NCBI GenBank assembly: GCA_017798145.1
Contig: CP059069.1
Coordinates: 1,535,226 to 1,599,225 of the forward strand
DNA length: 64,000 bases
Origin: Akkermansiaceae bacterium
GTDB lineage: Bacteria; Verrucomicrobiota; Verrucomicrobiia; Verrucomicrobiales; Akkermansiaceae
Reading direction: 5' to 3'
Shown here one piece after another: positions 1-9,723 of this stretch (positions are counted from its first letter, which is position 1; each line of letters opens with the position of its first letter). The notes under the pieces are model-generated. The model saw only the letters and a program-made list of their open reading frames with translations, was not told the origin of the DNA and ran no database searches. The translations under genes and the position numbers were made by a program.

Positions 1-193
1 TCCATTTTTAGGACGGAATCTAACTGGCCGGCAGATATCGAAATTCGGGACTTTTTACGAATCATCTTGACCCTGAATGGCTCTATGAATAAGGACTTTT
101 AGGCGTTTTTTGTCAGTCGCATACATCACCTGTTTCAATACGGAACTCCAGCTCTCCGCCAAAACGCCGCCACAATTGCACCAACATACGATC
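1..193. other. Leader region without a recognisable gene
   Basis: No coding frame here looks real. The stretch is richer in A and T than the following gene and presumably holds its promoter, but no clear -35/-10 pair could be picked out by eye. Confidence 0.4.
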
Positions 194-3100
194 ATGAAGA
201 AGCCAACCGCACTCATCACGGCAGCCGCACTGCTGACCACCGCCTGCCTGGCAGCGACACCAAGCGGCACATCCACCGGAATTCCAAGCATCACCGAGCA
301 GCAGCTCTCGGAGATCGCCGCCGCCGCCGCCATGCGATGGGAGGCCACCGGACTGACTGATTCACAGAAAGAAACGCTGCGCGGCCTGCGCTACGAGATT
401 TCAGACATGCAAGGTAGCGTGCTTGGCTCCTACCGGGAGGGCAAGGTCTGCATCGACACGAACGCCGCCGCCAAGGCTGGGTACATTGATGCCACCCCGG
501 GCTCCGACGAGGAATTCCGCAGCTTTGGATCGTCCACACAACTTGCCGCCAAAGAGGGCATCTCCGGAGGGTTGGACCTTCTCAGCGTTGTGCTACAGGA
601 GCAGGGTCATGCGCTCGGCCTGAAGGACAGCTTCAGGGATGCCGACAACGTGATGTTCGCCTTCAATGCGAAGGGCATACGCCTTCTCCCTGCGGCGGGA
701 CAGGCCGAGGGATCGATTCCCGGCAGCCTCACCGGCACGCATTTCTCCCACTACCGCGGCGGCTCCGTGACCCACACGGTCAGCGCCACTGGCCTGGTGA
801 CCATCGAGGTGTTTTCCGTCTGGGGATCATTCATCAGCCAACCCACATTCCAAATGTACACGGGTCCGAGCCAAGGAGGATCTTTTTTGGGTAACTTCGT
901 TACACTTCAAGATACACCGAACTACGCCTCCGGAACGGAATTGGGCGGAGCAGGATTCACGGTGTCTCGCTATGTGGCCGTTTACCAATTGCCTTCCGCA
1001 GGCACATACTATGCGACATGGAATTCCTGTTGCAGGGTTGACGGCATCAACAACGCGCCCGCAAACAGTTGGGAACTCGAGACCGGCATCGTATGGAACG
1101 GATCCACGGCTTCCGCAAGCCCTACCCAGCGGGAGGCAACCATCGATGTCGTTGCTAGGGGATTCAATTACGTGCAGAACCTCAATAGCGTCGATCCCGA
1201 CGGATCACCTGTTAGCTATGGTTTCCTGGTTGGAGCAGGTGATCCCCAATACGGGGCGGCAACGCAAATCCCTGGTATCAATCTTGACGGATTGGGTAAC
1301 GTCAACATTTCCAGCGCCAACACAGCATCCCTAGCCTTGGGTCGCTGGATTTACAAGACACGGGTGACCGACGGGCAGGGAGCCTACTCTGACCGGGATG
1401 TGATGATCGTCGTGGAGAACGCATCCTCCGGCCCCGGCTTGAACCCGAATGCCCCCGTGCTTGCTCCCATCGCGAACCGGACCGTTGCAGTGGGATCGCC
1501 CCTGAGCTTCGTTGTCTCAGCAACCGATGCGGACAACGACTCGTTGACGATACGCGCTCAGTTGCTGCCCAGCGGCTCGACCCTTCCGCAGGCCACCGCC
1601 GTGGGCACGGTGAACTCAACCTTCAACTGGACTCCCGCTCCCGGGCAGGAGGGTGTATACACCATCAACGTCGAGGCCTTCGATAATGTGGCCGTGCCCA
1701 TCATTGCCAGCCAGCAGGTTCAGATCACCGTCACAGGAGCCAACGACCCGCCGGTGTTGGATCCGATCGGAAACAAGAGCGTCGCCAACGGCGGAACGCT
1801 ATCATTCACCATCAGCGGCAGCGATCCGGATATGGATGGACTCACCTACAGCGCATTCTTCCTGCCCTCCGGAGCCTCCTTCAATCCCGGTACCAGGACA
1901 TTCACTTGGACGCCGACCGCTGGGCAATACAACAATACCTTCACCAATGTCCGCTTCCGTGTCACCGATGACGGGGTGCCAAACCTTTTCACCGAGGAGG
2001 CCATCAATATCACGGTGGGCGCAGGAAACGTGGCACCTGTGATCGCACCGGTCGCAACCGTGACAGCCCAACTCAACCAGCCACTGACGATCCCCATCTC
2101 AGTTACGGATTCCGCAGGGCAGACGATCAGTGTCACCGCCCCTATCATACCGGCGGGCGGCTCCTTCACTTCGACCCCCGGAACCAGCCCTGTAAGCGGC
2201 ACATTCACCTGGACCCCGACAGTTGCCGGGCCTGCAACCCTGCGGATTCGTGCCGAAGACAATGGCGCCCCTATCCTGAGCAGTTTCCAGGATATTACCA
2301 TCAACGTAACCTCCAATCTCCCCCCCGTCGTCACGCTCAACGGCCCGAGCAGCGTGACCCTGGAGTGCTTCGTGGATTTCTACACCGAACTGGGCGCCAC
2401 CGCGACGGATCCCGAGGACGGCTCCCGCCCGGTGGTCATCAGCGGCACGGTTGACCGCACGAAGGTCGGGGTATACACCAGGACATACACCGCCACCGAC
2501 AGCGAGGGCGCCACCGGCACGGCCACCCGCACCATCAACGTGGTGGACACCCTCCCACCCGTCATCTCCGCCCCCTCCGGCATCCTCGTGCCCTCCGCCA
2601 TCGGCGGCCTCAGCGAGAGGATCTTCTACTCCCCGACGATCACCGCCAGCGACAGGGCGCAGGGCAACGTGGCCGTGGTCCTATCGCACCCGACGGGCAC
2701 CAGGTTCCCGGTCGGCAAGACCACCGTCACCTGCACCGCCACCGACCTCTACGGCAACTCCGCGACGGCCGCATTCGATGTCATCGTCCTCGAGCTGCAG
2801 GAATCGCCCGGCACCCGCTACATGGATGTCGTCAGCTTCCGCGGCGATGTGCCTGCGGGAGCCTCCGGTGAGATCTTCAACGTCAACAACGCCTTCATCA
2901 ACAACGCCGGCGACGTGATCTACGACGCACGCCTCTCCGGCGCGGGCTCCAATGACGCCGCCGTGTTCTTCGGCCCGGCGGGCGGGGTCCAGACCGCCAT
3001 TGCGGTCAAGGGCACGCCTGCGGGAGCGGGCAACTTCGGCGCTTTCAGCAAGCTGACGCTCAACAACCTCGGCAACGCCGGCTTCGAGTCGCTTGTCGGA

Positions 3101-4282
3101 ACCACCCCGGGCCACTTCGCCAACACCGGAGGAGCCGTCCTGGCCTCCGCCCAGAAGGGTGCGGCCTCGCCGCTTGCCGGCAGCCCGACATACAACGCCC
3201 TCTACCAGCCCGCCATGGCCTCCAACGGCGATCTGCTCACCCCGGCCTACCTGCTCCTGGGCTCCGGAAGCGGGGTCACGATCGCCGACGACACGGTCAT
3301 CACCGGCAGCGCCGGCACGGTGATCGCACGGGAAGGCTCGCCCAGCTCCATCCCGGCGACAAACTACGGCCAGCTCCACCAGCGCGTGGTGACCAGCGAG
3401 GCCGGCGAAAGGTATGCCTTCCCCGCGTTCCTTGAGGAGGCGGTCTTCGACCCAGCCACCAACACCGGCCTCTTCGTCGGCACCCTCGGTGCCGGCCAGC
3501 CCTCGCTCGTCGTCCGCGAAGGCGATGCGGCCGGCGGGGTGAGCGGCGCGGCCTTCTTCCAGTTCCTCGGCGAGGCGGTCAACAGCGCCGGTGAAATCGC
3601 CATGCGCGCCAACGTGACGGGCACCGGGATCACCTCCCTCAACAACGAGGCGATATGGACCAACGCGGGCAACACCTCGCTGCCGCCGGTCCTCGTCGCC
3701 AGGGAGGGTGCCGTCGCCCCTTGCGCACCTAGGAACAGGGTCGCCTTCGCAAGGTTCACCACCCTGCACATGAACGATGACGGCTCGGTGGTCTTCCACG
3801 CATACCTCAAGGATGCCACCGGGATCCCCACGGTCACTTCCGCCAACGACGGCAGCATCTGGCGCTGGAGCGGCGGAGTCCTCAGCCTCGTCGCCCGCGA
3901 GGGCGAGCTTGCCAACAACACCGCCGGTGCGCGCCTGCTGAGCATCAACGGCTTCGACTGCAACGATGTGGGCGGCGTCGTCTATGACGCGACCCTCGTG
4001 CCGGGTGTCGGCGATGCCACCACCGCCACCAACCAGGCGGTCTTCGTCGACCGCGGCGCCTCGGATCCCGCCCCGCTGCTGGTGATGCGCCGCAACGATT
4101 CCTTCGATGTCGACGGCACCACCCACAGCGTGGCCGGGATCAAGATCAGCACCGAGTCGAACACGGGCGGCGGCACCGGCGGCTACGGCCGCGCCATCAA
4201 CGACTCCGGGGACATCGTCTTCAACCTGACACTCTCGGGCAACAAGTCGGGGATCTTCATCCTCGGCACGCCTCCTCCCTGA
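194..4282 (+). CDS. Large secreted multidomain protein: degenerate metallopeptidase-like N-domain, Ig-like repeats, NxxGxxAF repeats
   Basis: Predicted exported surface or extracellular protein of 1,362 residues with no proven activity. The ATG at 194 was chosen because it opens directly into a signal peptide (MKKPTALITAAALL, ending near ACLA); the in-frame ATG at 110 would add 28 residues that do not look like a signal. Residues 30-200 resemble the matrixin-like domain of other verrucomicrobial secreted proteins, but the zinc-site region reads QEQGHALGL (135-143) instead of HExxH, so catalysis is doubtful. Putative-Ig/cadherin-like repeats begin near residues 421, 519 and 614, a DUF5011-like domain near 710 and a HYR-like domain near 788. 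From about 902 to the end come repeats of the N-x-x-G-x-x-a/v-F type (NNAGDVIYDARL, NSAGEIAMRANV, NDDGSVVFHAYL, NDSGDIVFNLTL), as in the NxxGxxAF (DUF7453-like) family. An adhesin or structural role is inference. Confidence 0.85.
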   Translation: MKKPTALITAAALLTTACLAATPSGTSTGIPSITEQQLSEIAAAAAMRWEATGLTDSQKETLRGLRYEISDMQGSVLGSYREGKVCIDTNAAAKAGYIDATPGSDEEFRSFGSSTQLAAKEGISGGLDLLSVVLQEQGHALGLKDSFRDADNVMFAFNAKGIRLLPAAGQAEGSIPGSLTGTHFSHYRGGSVTHTVSATGLVTIEVFSVWGSFISQPTFQMYTGPSQGGSFLGNFVTLQDTPNYASGTELGGAGFTVSRYVAVYQLPSAGTYYATWNSCCRVDGINNAPANSWELETGIVWNGSTASASPTQREATIDVVARGFNYVQNLNSVDPDGSPVSYGFLVGAGDPQYGAATQIPGINLDGLGNVNISSANTASLALGRWIYKTRVTDGQGAYSDRDVMIVVENASSGPGLNPNAPVLAPIANRTVAVGSPLSFVVSATDADNDSLTIRAQLLPSGSTLPQATAVGTVNSTFNWTPAPGQEGVYTINVEAFDNVAVPIIASQQVQITVTGANDPPVLDPIGNKSVANGGTLSFTISGSDPDMDGLTYSAFFLPSGASFNPGTRTFTWTPTAGQYNNTFTNVRFRVTDDGVPNLFTEEAINITVGAGNVAPVIAPVATVTAQLNQPLTIPISVTDSAGQTISVTAPIIPAGGSFTSTPGTSPVSGTFTWTPTVAGPATLRIRAEDNGAPILSSFQDITINVTSNLPPVVTLNGPSSVTLECFVDFYTELGATATDPEDGSRPVVISGTVDRTKVGVYTRTYTATDSEGATGTATRTINVVDTLPPVISAPSGILVPSAIGGLSERIFYSPTITASDRAQGNVAVVLSHPTGTRFPVGKTTVTCTATDLYGNSATAAFDVIVLELQESPGTRYMDVVSFRGDVPAGASGEIFNVNNAFINNAGDVIYDARLSGAGSNDAAVFFGPAGGVQTAIAVKGTPAGAGNFGAFSKLTLNNLGNAGFESLVGTTPGHFANTGGAVLASAQKGAASPLAGSPTYNALYQPAMASNGDLLTPAYLLLGSGSGVTIADDTVITGSAGTVIAREGSPSSIPATNYGQLHQRVVTSEAGERYAFPAFLEEAVFDPATNTGLFVGTLGAGQPSLVVREGDAAGGVSGAAFFQFLGEAVNSAGEIAMRANVTGTGITSLNNEAIWTNAGNTSLPPVLVAREGAVAPCAPRNRVAFARFTTLHMNDDGSVVFHAYLKDATGIPTVTSANDGSIWRWSGGVLSLVAREGELANNTAGARLLSINGFDCNDVGGVVYDATLVPGVGDATTATNQAVFVDRGASDPAPLLVMRRNDSFDVDGTTHSVAGIKISTESNTGGGTGGYGRAINDSGDIVFNLTLSGNKSGIFILGTPPP

Positions 4283-4308
4283 AACCGGATCCGAACGCAC
4301 TTTTGCCC

Positions 4309-4341
4309 AGCGGGGCCGCTCCAGACCGGGGCGGCCCCGCT
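4309..4341 (+). terminator. Hairpin downstream of the large secreted protein
   Basis: A perfect 11-bp GC-rich stem (AGCGGGGCCGC at 4309-4319 pairing with 4331-4341) with an 11-nt loop lies 27 bp after the stop at 4282. No T-run follows, so it is a terminator-like hairpin rather than a textbook intrinsic terminator. Confidence 0.5.
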
Positions 4342-4562
4342 CGCTTCGGGGGGGCTTTGGCACCATCAATACGGTTCATAGGATGTGGTATCGGATTATC
4401 CTGATTCGGCCCGGAGCCAAAGCGACTTACATCCTTGACTTGCCCTTACCGGGCTGGTGTGCTTGATCAAGCAATATAAAACACGATCTGTAAGAGGGCT
4501 TACAGCATGCGTGATACGGAATGCTGACAGGCTCCTGACAAAACCAGCGTTTAAGACTTCCT

Positions 4563-5573
4563 ATGAAATTATCAAAATGCCTGCTGACATTGGTTCCGAT
4601 GGCACTTTGCGGGCTATTGCCGGCGCAGACGATCTCGCGCCCGCCACTCGTTCCCCTCATCCCCTCGCTGCACGATATTCCCGGCTACATGGACAACAAG
4701 GATCATGTTTTCATCTATGAAAGGGACGGCAAGCTTCAAACAGGAATATACGAGCGCCATGCCCAACCCTTGATCGTGGGACAGCCGATCCCTCCGGGAG
4801 ATCCGGTAAATATCAGGACCCAGTGGCGCATCTTCGAAGGCGAGCTTTTCCATACGACCGACTTCAACGGCAATCCTGCATGTCGAAGCGACCGGCCGGG
4901 ATGGGCGAACGACCCTTCGGAGCTGCTGGATGATTATTCCCTGACCCCTGGCAGCAGCATAGGCATAACAGCACTTGCTTTCGAAATCGATGGTAAGCGC
5001 GGCAACCTTTTCTATTGGGATGGAAACGGGGACACACCCAAATTCGGGCAGGCTCCCCAAGGCCTCCTCATGCAGCTTTGGAACCAGGACATGGTTTACC
5101 CACAGAAATCATTGCTGGATGGCTCCGATGAGGACAGGCAGGGGCCGGAGCTGGCAAGGGTCGAGCCAAGCGGAAAGTTCAAGGGGCACCACGCACACCG
5201 TGACTTTTCAATTGTGGAAATACCCGTCGGGCAAAAAGTGCCGGAAGGAATTTTCCTGATCAAATTCTCCGTGAGGTCAAGCGCCGTCGGGGTGGCGCCG
5301 GCTGATCCCATCTACTGGATTCTGAATTTGGGGCTCGCTTCGGAAAAACGTGTCGCTGCTTCGGAATGGGTGCACCGCAACCTGGTTCCCGCCCCCCAGA
5401 AGGCCGCGATCGCGGCAACCAAGGTGATGAACCCGCCAGATCCCAACGCCACCTCCTGCAATTGCCAGGGGACCATCTGCAAGAAAACGGGAGCACCCAA
5501 GAGCGAAGGCGGCTACACCGAGCCCGCGACTGACACCAAAGACGGCACGCGCCAGGGCGGCGGCCAAGAATGA
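4563..5573 (+). CDS. Secreted protein of unknown function
   Basis: 336 residues, not recognised. The start ATG at 4563 opens a signal peptide (MKLSKCLLTLVPMALCGLLP, cleavage likely after PAQT). The body looks globular and is rich in aromatic residues, for example FNGNPACRSDRPGWANDP and NLFYWDGNGDTPKFGQAP; this and phrases such as HHAHRDFSIVEIPVG suggest a beta-rich extracellular fold. The C-terminal 40 residues are low in structure and hold three close cysteines (CNCQGTIC). It follows the large secreted protein in the same direction after about 280 bp and converges on the HEAT-repeat gene, so it is probably transcribed alone. No function is proposed. Confidence 0.75.
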   Translation: MKLSKCLLTLVPMALCGLLPAQTISRPPLVPLIPSLHDIPGYMDNKDHVFIYERDGKLQTGIYERHAQPLIVGQPIPPGDPVNIRTQWRIFEGELFHTTDFNGNPACRSDRPGWANDPSELLDDYSLTPGSSIGITALAFEIDGKRGNLFYWDGNGDTPKFGQAPQGLLMQLWNQDMVYPQKSLLDGSDEDRQGPELARVEPSGKFKGHHAHRDFSIVEIPVGQKVPEGIFLIKFSVRSSAVGVAPADPIYWILNLGLASEKRVAASEWVHRNLVPAPQKAAIAATKVMNPPDPNATSCNCQGTICKKTGAPKSEGGYTEPATDTKDGTRQGGGQE

Positions 5574-5648
5574 GTGCAGCAACCGGAAAGCCTTGGGGCT
5601 TCCAATGAGTGCCGGTAATGGGTGGGCGGCAGATGGTATTCCGTTCGC

Positions 5649-6398
5649 CTAGTCTTCGATTCTCATGAGCCGTTCATCGAATTTTACCGAGTTGGCCTTC
5701 CACCACCCGTTGGCCTCATCCAATGAATCGAACCGTGCGTTAATGAGGGTGCTAAGCTCGTCATTCACCTTCATCGAAAAATCAGGATCCCCATAGCCCA
5801 GGCCTTGGAAAAGAAGTTCCAGAGCCGGCTTGGATTTCATGCGCCCCAGTTCCAGAACCGTCATTTCCCGAACCTCGGCAAGAGGTGATCCAAGGGTTGT
5901 TGCATATACCTTGAGTTTTGTCTCGGATGGCTGCTCGTTGAGCATTTGCAGCGCATGGCTGCGGACTTCCGCACTGTCATCGCAACTTGCAGCGGCAAGG
6001 ATATCCGTGGCATCCTCTGGGAATTGGTAGATGCTCGGTGTCATCATGACAGCATGGATGCGCAGCCCTTCATCGGGATTGAGCAGTGCGCGCCGCAGGA
6101 CGTTTGCCAGAGAGCCAGGGTCGGATGCCTCCAGCTTAGCAAGCACCGTCTGCTTCTCCCCCGCTGTGGTGGCATCCTCGTAAGCCCGTTCCGAAGCCGT
6201 AGTCGGCTCGCCCAGATTCCAATTCTTCTCGGCGTATTGGTTTCTCGCCGCCCGCTCGGACGGGTTGCGTGGCGAGCCTTTGGTTTTTGTTACATCATGC
6301 GGGGCCGGAGATCCGGAAGCAGTGTTTTCCCGGTTTGCGAAGTATGCGGCAACGAGAATGAGGAGACAAACAAGGATAGCTGATACGGTGAGTTTCAT
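5649..6398 (-). CDS. Membrane-anchored HEAT-repeat-like protein
   Basis: 249 residues. The N-terminus carries one hydrophobic segment (residues 4-20, TVSAILVCLLILVAAYF) that should act as a signal anchor, followed by a polar linker. Residues about 85-215 are helical pairs of the HEAT/armadillo type: LRRALLNPDEGLRIHAVMM, AAASCDDSAEVRSHALQML and GSPLAEVREMTVLELGRM each carry the spacing of a HEAT unit. Such repeats act as protein-binding scaffolds. It is the last gene of the minus-strand exopolysaccharide block, 46 bp after the flippase, so it may be co-transcribed with it. Its partner is unknown. Confidence 0.75.
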   Translation of the reverse strand: MKLTVSAILVCLLILVAAYFANRENTASGSPAPHDVTKTKGSPRNPSERAARNQYAEKNWNLGEPTTASERAYEDATTAGEKQTVLAKLEASDPGSLANVLRRALLNPDEGLRIHAVMMTPSIYQFPEDATDILAAASCDDSAEVRSHALQMLNEQPSETKLKVYATTLGSPLAEVREMTVLELGRMKSKPALELLFQGLGYGDPDFSMKVNDELSTLINARFDSLDEANGWWKANSVKFDERLMRIED

Positions 6399-6444
6399 GG
6401 GTGGATTCTGGGAGGTTATGGCGTTTCTGTTAATGCGGAAAACG

Positions 6445-7974
6445 TCACGGCTGTGGCTTTGTGGACGGTTTCAGGATCGATCTCATCTTTTCCAGAAGCT
6501 GGCTTCGCTCCCTAGGGGCGAATACAAGGAACCAGGTGGAGACGGAGATGGCAGCCAAATACCCGGAGCCAAGCAGGAAAAGGCGATCATAGGCCGGCAC
6601 GATGAATGAGTGCAACGCCAGCCAATACGCAACGGATACAAGCGTAACTTTCATTCCAGTGATGACTATCTGCCCAAGATACCGCTCCAAGGGTATGGCA
6701 CAGACCTTTGTGACCAACCATGGGGTTACGATGCCGAACGCTATCGCCATTTCCACACAGGTCGCCCAGACCACACCCATCCAGCCTATTTGCCAGGCCA
6801 GGTAAAAACTGAGCGTCAAATTGAATATCCCGCTCACCAATGTGAAAATCGCCAGCCAATGTTGCTTGTTCTGGCTGTAGAACAGGCTCCACACCGGATA
6901 CTGGCACAAGGATAGAGCTGTCACAGGAGTGAGGATCCAGAGCACCTTGCCGGACATCTCAAAATCGGGACCGACCCAACGCTCGATGAAAGCAGGGCCG
7001 AACATCATAAGCGAGCATCCGCCCAAGGCAGCGGCAAGCGTACAGTAGCGGATCGCCTCTAGGAATCTGCTGTTCAGCACCTCCTGATCCCCGCGCCCAT
7101 GCAGCTGGCTGAAGGCCGACATGAAGTTTCCTCCGAAGATGGCGTTGATCACATCCGTGAAAACACCCAGGAAGCGTGCGCCAACACTGTAGGGTGGAAG
7201 GGTCGCCACTCCAGAGACATGGGTGATGATGAGCGGATCAATCCCCTGCCGCAGGCTTTGTCCTGCAACCGTCACCATTGCCGTCGCACTGTAGCGTAGC
7301 AGCTCGCCCGTTCTCGCCGCGCCCCCTGATGACTTGCCAAGGCCGAGACCCGACTCAATCCGTCTTGCAAAGAACACCAGCAACACCTGATCCAAAATAT
7401 CGATCAGGATGTGTGCGACCAGGAGCGCCATCAGGCCCTTGCCGGCAATCAGGAGACCAATGATAAGCCCTGACTGGAGTATCGTTTTCATGATCGAGGA
7501 TATCCCGATCAGGTCATATCTGACGTGGCTCTTGAGTATCACCTCGTAGATCCTCGTGAAGAACCTCAATGCGGTAGTCACCCCCAGACCTGCGACCATG
7601 ACCCTTACCGTGGCAGACATGCCGGGATCCGATATGAAGAGTGGCAGCGCCAAGACCGTGAGCGCTGTCAGGGCAAGTGCAGCAATTCCAATACGGACGA
7701 AAAGCCTGCAGAGATTTCGTGCCAAGGATTGGTATTCCTGCCGGTCGCCTGACCCGAGGGCCGTTCCAAGAAAACGCGAGCCCGCAAAGGAAACACCAAG
7801 GTCGAGAAGGCGGAAATAGGCAATGATGGCGATTGCCAGGAGCCAGATGCCATAGTCCTCCTTGCCAAGACGACTGATCATGAGCGGTGTGGTGATGAAC
7901 ATCACCACTACTTTCAGGCCGTGTTCAATCAGATTGACCGACGCGCCGCGAGCCAATTTGGCGAAAAGTGACAA
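6445..7974 (-). CDS. Wzx-like polysaccharide/oligosaccharide flippase
   Basis: 509 residues with about a dozen hydrophobic segments spread along the whole chain, the pattern of the polysaccharide-transporter (PST/MOP, Polysacc_synt) superfamily. The N-terminus (MSLFAKLARGASVNLIEHGLKVVVMFITTPLMISRLGKEDYG) is typical: family members begin with a short amphipathic segment, then a first membrane helix, then a loop containing a LGxxxYG-like motif. Members flip lipid-linked glycan units across the inner membrane. It sits between the Wza-like lipoprotein gene (70 bp upstream) and the HEAT-repeat gene, supporting an exopolysaccharide role. The glycan exported is not indicated, since no glycosyltransferase or polymerase lies in the window. 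Confidence 0.88.
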   Translation of the reverse strand: MSLFAKLARGASVNLIEHGLKVVVMFITTPLMISRLGKEDYGIWLLAIAIIAYFRLLDLGVSFAGSRFLGTALGSGDRQEYQSLARNLCRLFVRIGIAALALTALTVLALPLFISDPGMSATVRVMVAGLGVTTALRFFTRIYEVILKSHVRYDLIGISSIMKTILQSGLIIGLLIAGKGLMALLVAHILIDILDQVLLVFFARRIESGLGLGKSSGGAARTGELLRYSATAMVTVAGQSLRQGIDPLIITHVSGVATLPPYSVGARFLGVFTDVINAIFGGNFMSAFSQLHGRGDQEVLNSRFLEAIRYCTLAAALGGCSLMMFGPAFIERWVGPDFEMSGKVLWILTPVTALSLCQYPVWSLFYSQNKQHWLAIFTLVSGIFNLTLSFYLAWQIGWMGVVWATCVEMAIAFGIVTPWLVTKVCAIPLERYLGQIVITGMKVTLVSVAYWLALHSFIVPAYDRLFLLGSGYLAAISVSTWFLVFAPRERSQLLEKMRSILKPSTKPQP

Positions 7975-8044
7975 GACTGGTATTGGGATGGCAGCTACTG
8001 GGAGCTTGGCCGGTTACAAGCGAGATATGGGCTGGGTGTTGTTG

Positions 8045-8812
8045 CTAAAACCCGAAAACCTTCTCGGGAACTACGACCACATCGCCCTGCCCGATCGCGG
8101 GATCCGGGGTTTCGCCTTGGCGGATGAGCTTGATGTTGACTGGAATGCGGTGTCTCACTCGCTTGGCGTCCATGCGCAGGACATGTACCTTTTGCTCGTC
8201 TGCGAACCGTCCTGTCCCCCCTGAGATCAGAATCGCCTCATAAACCCCGAGCGGCCTGCCTTCAGGCACGGTCAACATGTGTTGTCCGGGTTTCTGAACC
8301 GCGCCGGTCATGTAAACGAGCATTCTGCTGGCTCCGGCAACCGCAGGCCCTGGACCCGTATCCCTGATCCTGTCGAGAATTACGGTGGCATCCTTGATTT
8401 GCCCCTGCTCAAGGCGGCTTTCGACCCTCCGCTCCGCAGATTCGACATTCAGCCCCTGCAACTGGATGCGCCCGATGTCGGGGATGATGATGTCCCCGCG
8501 CTCCCGCACCAGATACCTGCCGTTGAACACAGGGTCTTCGGTGACGAACAGCTCCAACTCATCACCGACCTTGATGGTGCCGTTGTCGGCCTGGCTTGCA
8601 GCCACGGGCATGGAGGCCGGGGGTGCATCGCTTGATTCTGACGATACGTTGGAACATCCGGAACCGGACATGAGCAATGCAGCCAGCAACGCCGGTCCAG
8701 ACAACAGAAAGGCCTTGTTAATCACTGATGATTTGTTCGTTATGGGAACTGCAACTGGGTGCGTGGCAAAGCGAGCTGCCGCCTTGCCACCAGCACTTAC
8801 GGCTTGATCCAC
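8045..8812 (-). CDS. Wza-like polysaccharide export lipoprotein (Poly_export/SLBB)
   Basis: 255 residues. A lipobox-like end of the signal peptide (LLMSGSGC) predicts a lipoprotein anchored at Cys53. The following region contains the polysaccharide-export domain (IKVGDELELFVTEDPVFNGRYLVRERGDIIIPDIGRIQLQGL), then an SLBB-like segment (VYMTGAVQKPGQHMLTVPEGRPLGVYEAILISGG). Such proteins form the outer-membrane/periplasmic exit channel for exopolysaccharide. The ATG at 8812 lies 16 bp inside the end of the upstream gene, implying translational coupling; it gives an unusually long n-region, so the GTG at 8725 (just ahead of INKAFLLSG) is an alternative start. It is shorter than E. coli Wza, as is common for single-SLBB forms. 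Confidence 0.85.
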   Translation of the reverse strand: MDQAVSAGGKAAARFATHPVAVPITNKSSVINKAFLLSGPALLAALLMSGSGCSNVSSESSDAPPASMPVAASQADNGTIKVGDELELFVTEDPVFNGRYLVRERGDIIIPDIGRIQLQGLNVESAERRVESRLEQGQIKDATVILDRIRDTGPGPAVAGASRMLVYMTGAVQKPGQHMLTVPEGRPLGVYEAILISGGTGRFADEQKVHVLRMDAKRVRHRIPVNIKLIRQGETPDPAIGQGDVVVVPEKVFGF

Positions 8813-9648
8813 ACGCCTTCGGCGTTGTTATTGATGAAGTCCTTCTTCATCGGGGTAGGTGTGACCGTAAAGAGCATGTGGTCGAAGGTTGTTCGAAAGG
8901 TTTTGATGCCCCTTTTCCTATCTTCCGCGTATGTTTCCGCAGTTACACCGTGCGAACGATGAGTCACAGTGGTCAGCACCCTTAGGTCACCGGAATAGGC
9001 TCCGGAAGGACGAACTCCCTCCACGTAGAAAGTGCGAGGAACAGTGCCCGGCAAGTTGGCTGGGTATTTCGAGGCATCCATCACAAACTCATGAACCAGT
9101 TTGTCGCTTTTGCCCGAATCAAGCAACAACTCGGACTTCGCGGCATCCCGCCAGACCCGGATGCGTCCGACTGCGGCCTGCTCTTCCTCAAAGGATTCGA
9201 AGGTGCCAGATGCTACAGAACGGTTGATTCCTGCAACCTCGATCGTCACAACCACATCGCCCTGGTAGTCGATGCGGTATGGGATCAGGCGGAGAACCAG
9301 CTTCGAGAGCTCACCGACACCCACCACAAGGCCGGGAGGGGTGTTCTGGAATGCTCCATTGTCAGCCGGATCCTCATTGGAAATGGTGCCGTCGTAATTG
9401 AGATCACCGTCCAGGTCGAGCTTGGCCACCTTCCTCTCGCCATCCCTGTAATAGTTTACATTCTGCCCGTAATATTTGTGGAATGATCCCGGCAGATCCA
9501 TTTGCGTTTCCACTCCGCGCGCAGTGAGATCCTGCGCCGGGGTATTTTCATCCCCGGCGAGAAGGGTGCCAGCCAAGCCGACCAGGCTTGCCACTGCACA
9601 CAGTGAAATCTTGTTTCCTGTGGATGGAAATATGGTATTTGGTTTCAT
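8797..9648 (-). CDS. Secreted protein with an EF-hand-like loop, exopolysaccharide operon
   Basis: 283 residues, family not recognised. A hydrophobic segment near residues 14-31 (ISLCAVASLVGLAGTLLAG) acts as signal peptide. Around residue 78 the chain reads LDGDLNYDGTISNED, whose acidic and glycine spacing matches a dockerin- or EF-hand-like calcium loop. The rest is beta-rich with repeated VxVxIEV-type strands. Its stop overlaps the start of the Wza-like gene by 16 bp and the outer-membrane barrel gene lies 75 bp upstream, so it is very likely a component of the same export or biofilm machine. A calcium-dependent matrix or periplasmic connector role is conceivable but not shown. Confidence 0.75.
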   Translation of the reverse strand: MKPNTIFPSTGNKISLCAVASLVGLAGTLLAGDENTPAQDLTARGVETQMDLPGSFHKYYGQNVNYYRDGERKVAKLDLDGDLNYDGTISNEDPADNGAFQNTPPGLVVGVGELSKLVLRLIPYRIDYQGDVVVTIEVAGINRSVASGTFESFEEEQAAVGRIRVWRDAAKSELLLDSGKSDKLVHEFVMDASKYPANLPGTVPRTFYVEGVRPSGAYSGDLRVLTTVTHRSHGVTAETYAEDRKRGIKTFRTTFDHMLFTVTPTPMKKDFINNNAEGVWIKP

Positions 9649-9723
9649 TGTATTTACTTGCTGTTGTTTTGTTGATTCTGAGGGAATTGGTTCGTTTCTG
9701 GACTCGGTCGCCCTTGGATTTGA

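Noticed and set aside
2681-4369. 562-residue minus-strand frame opposite the NxxGxxAF repeats
   Set aside because: Composition is a typical antisense shadow (Ala, Arg, Gly, Val rich) without domains.
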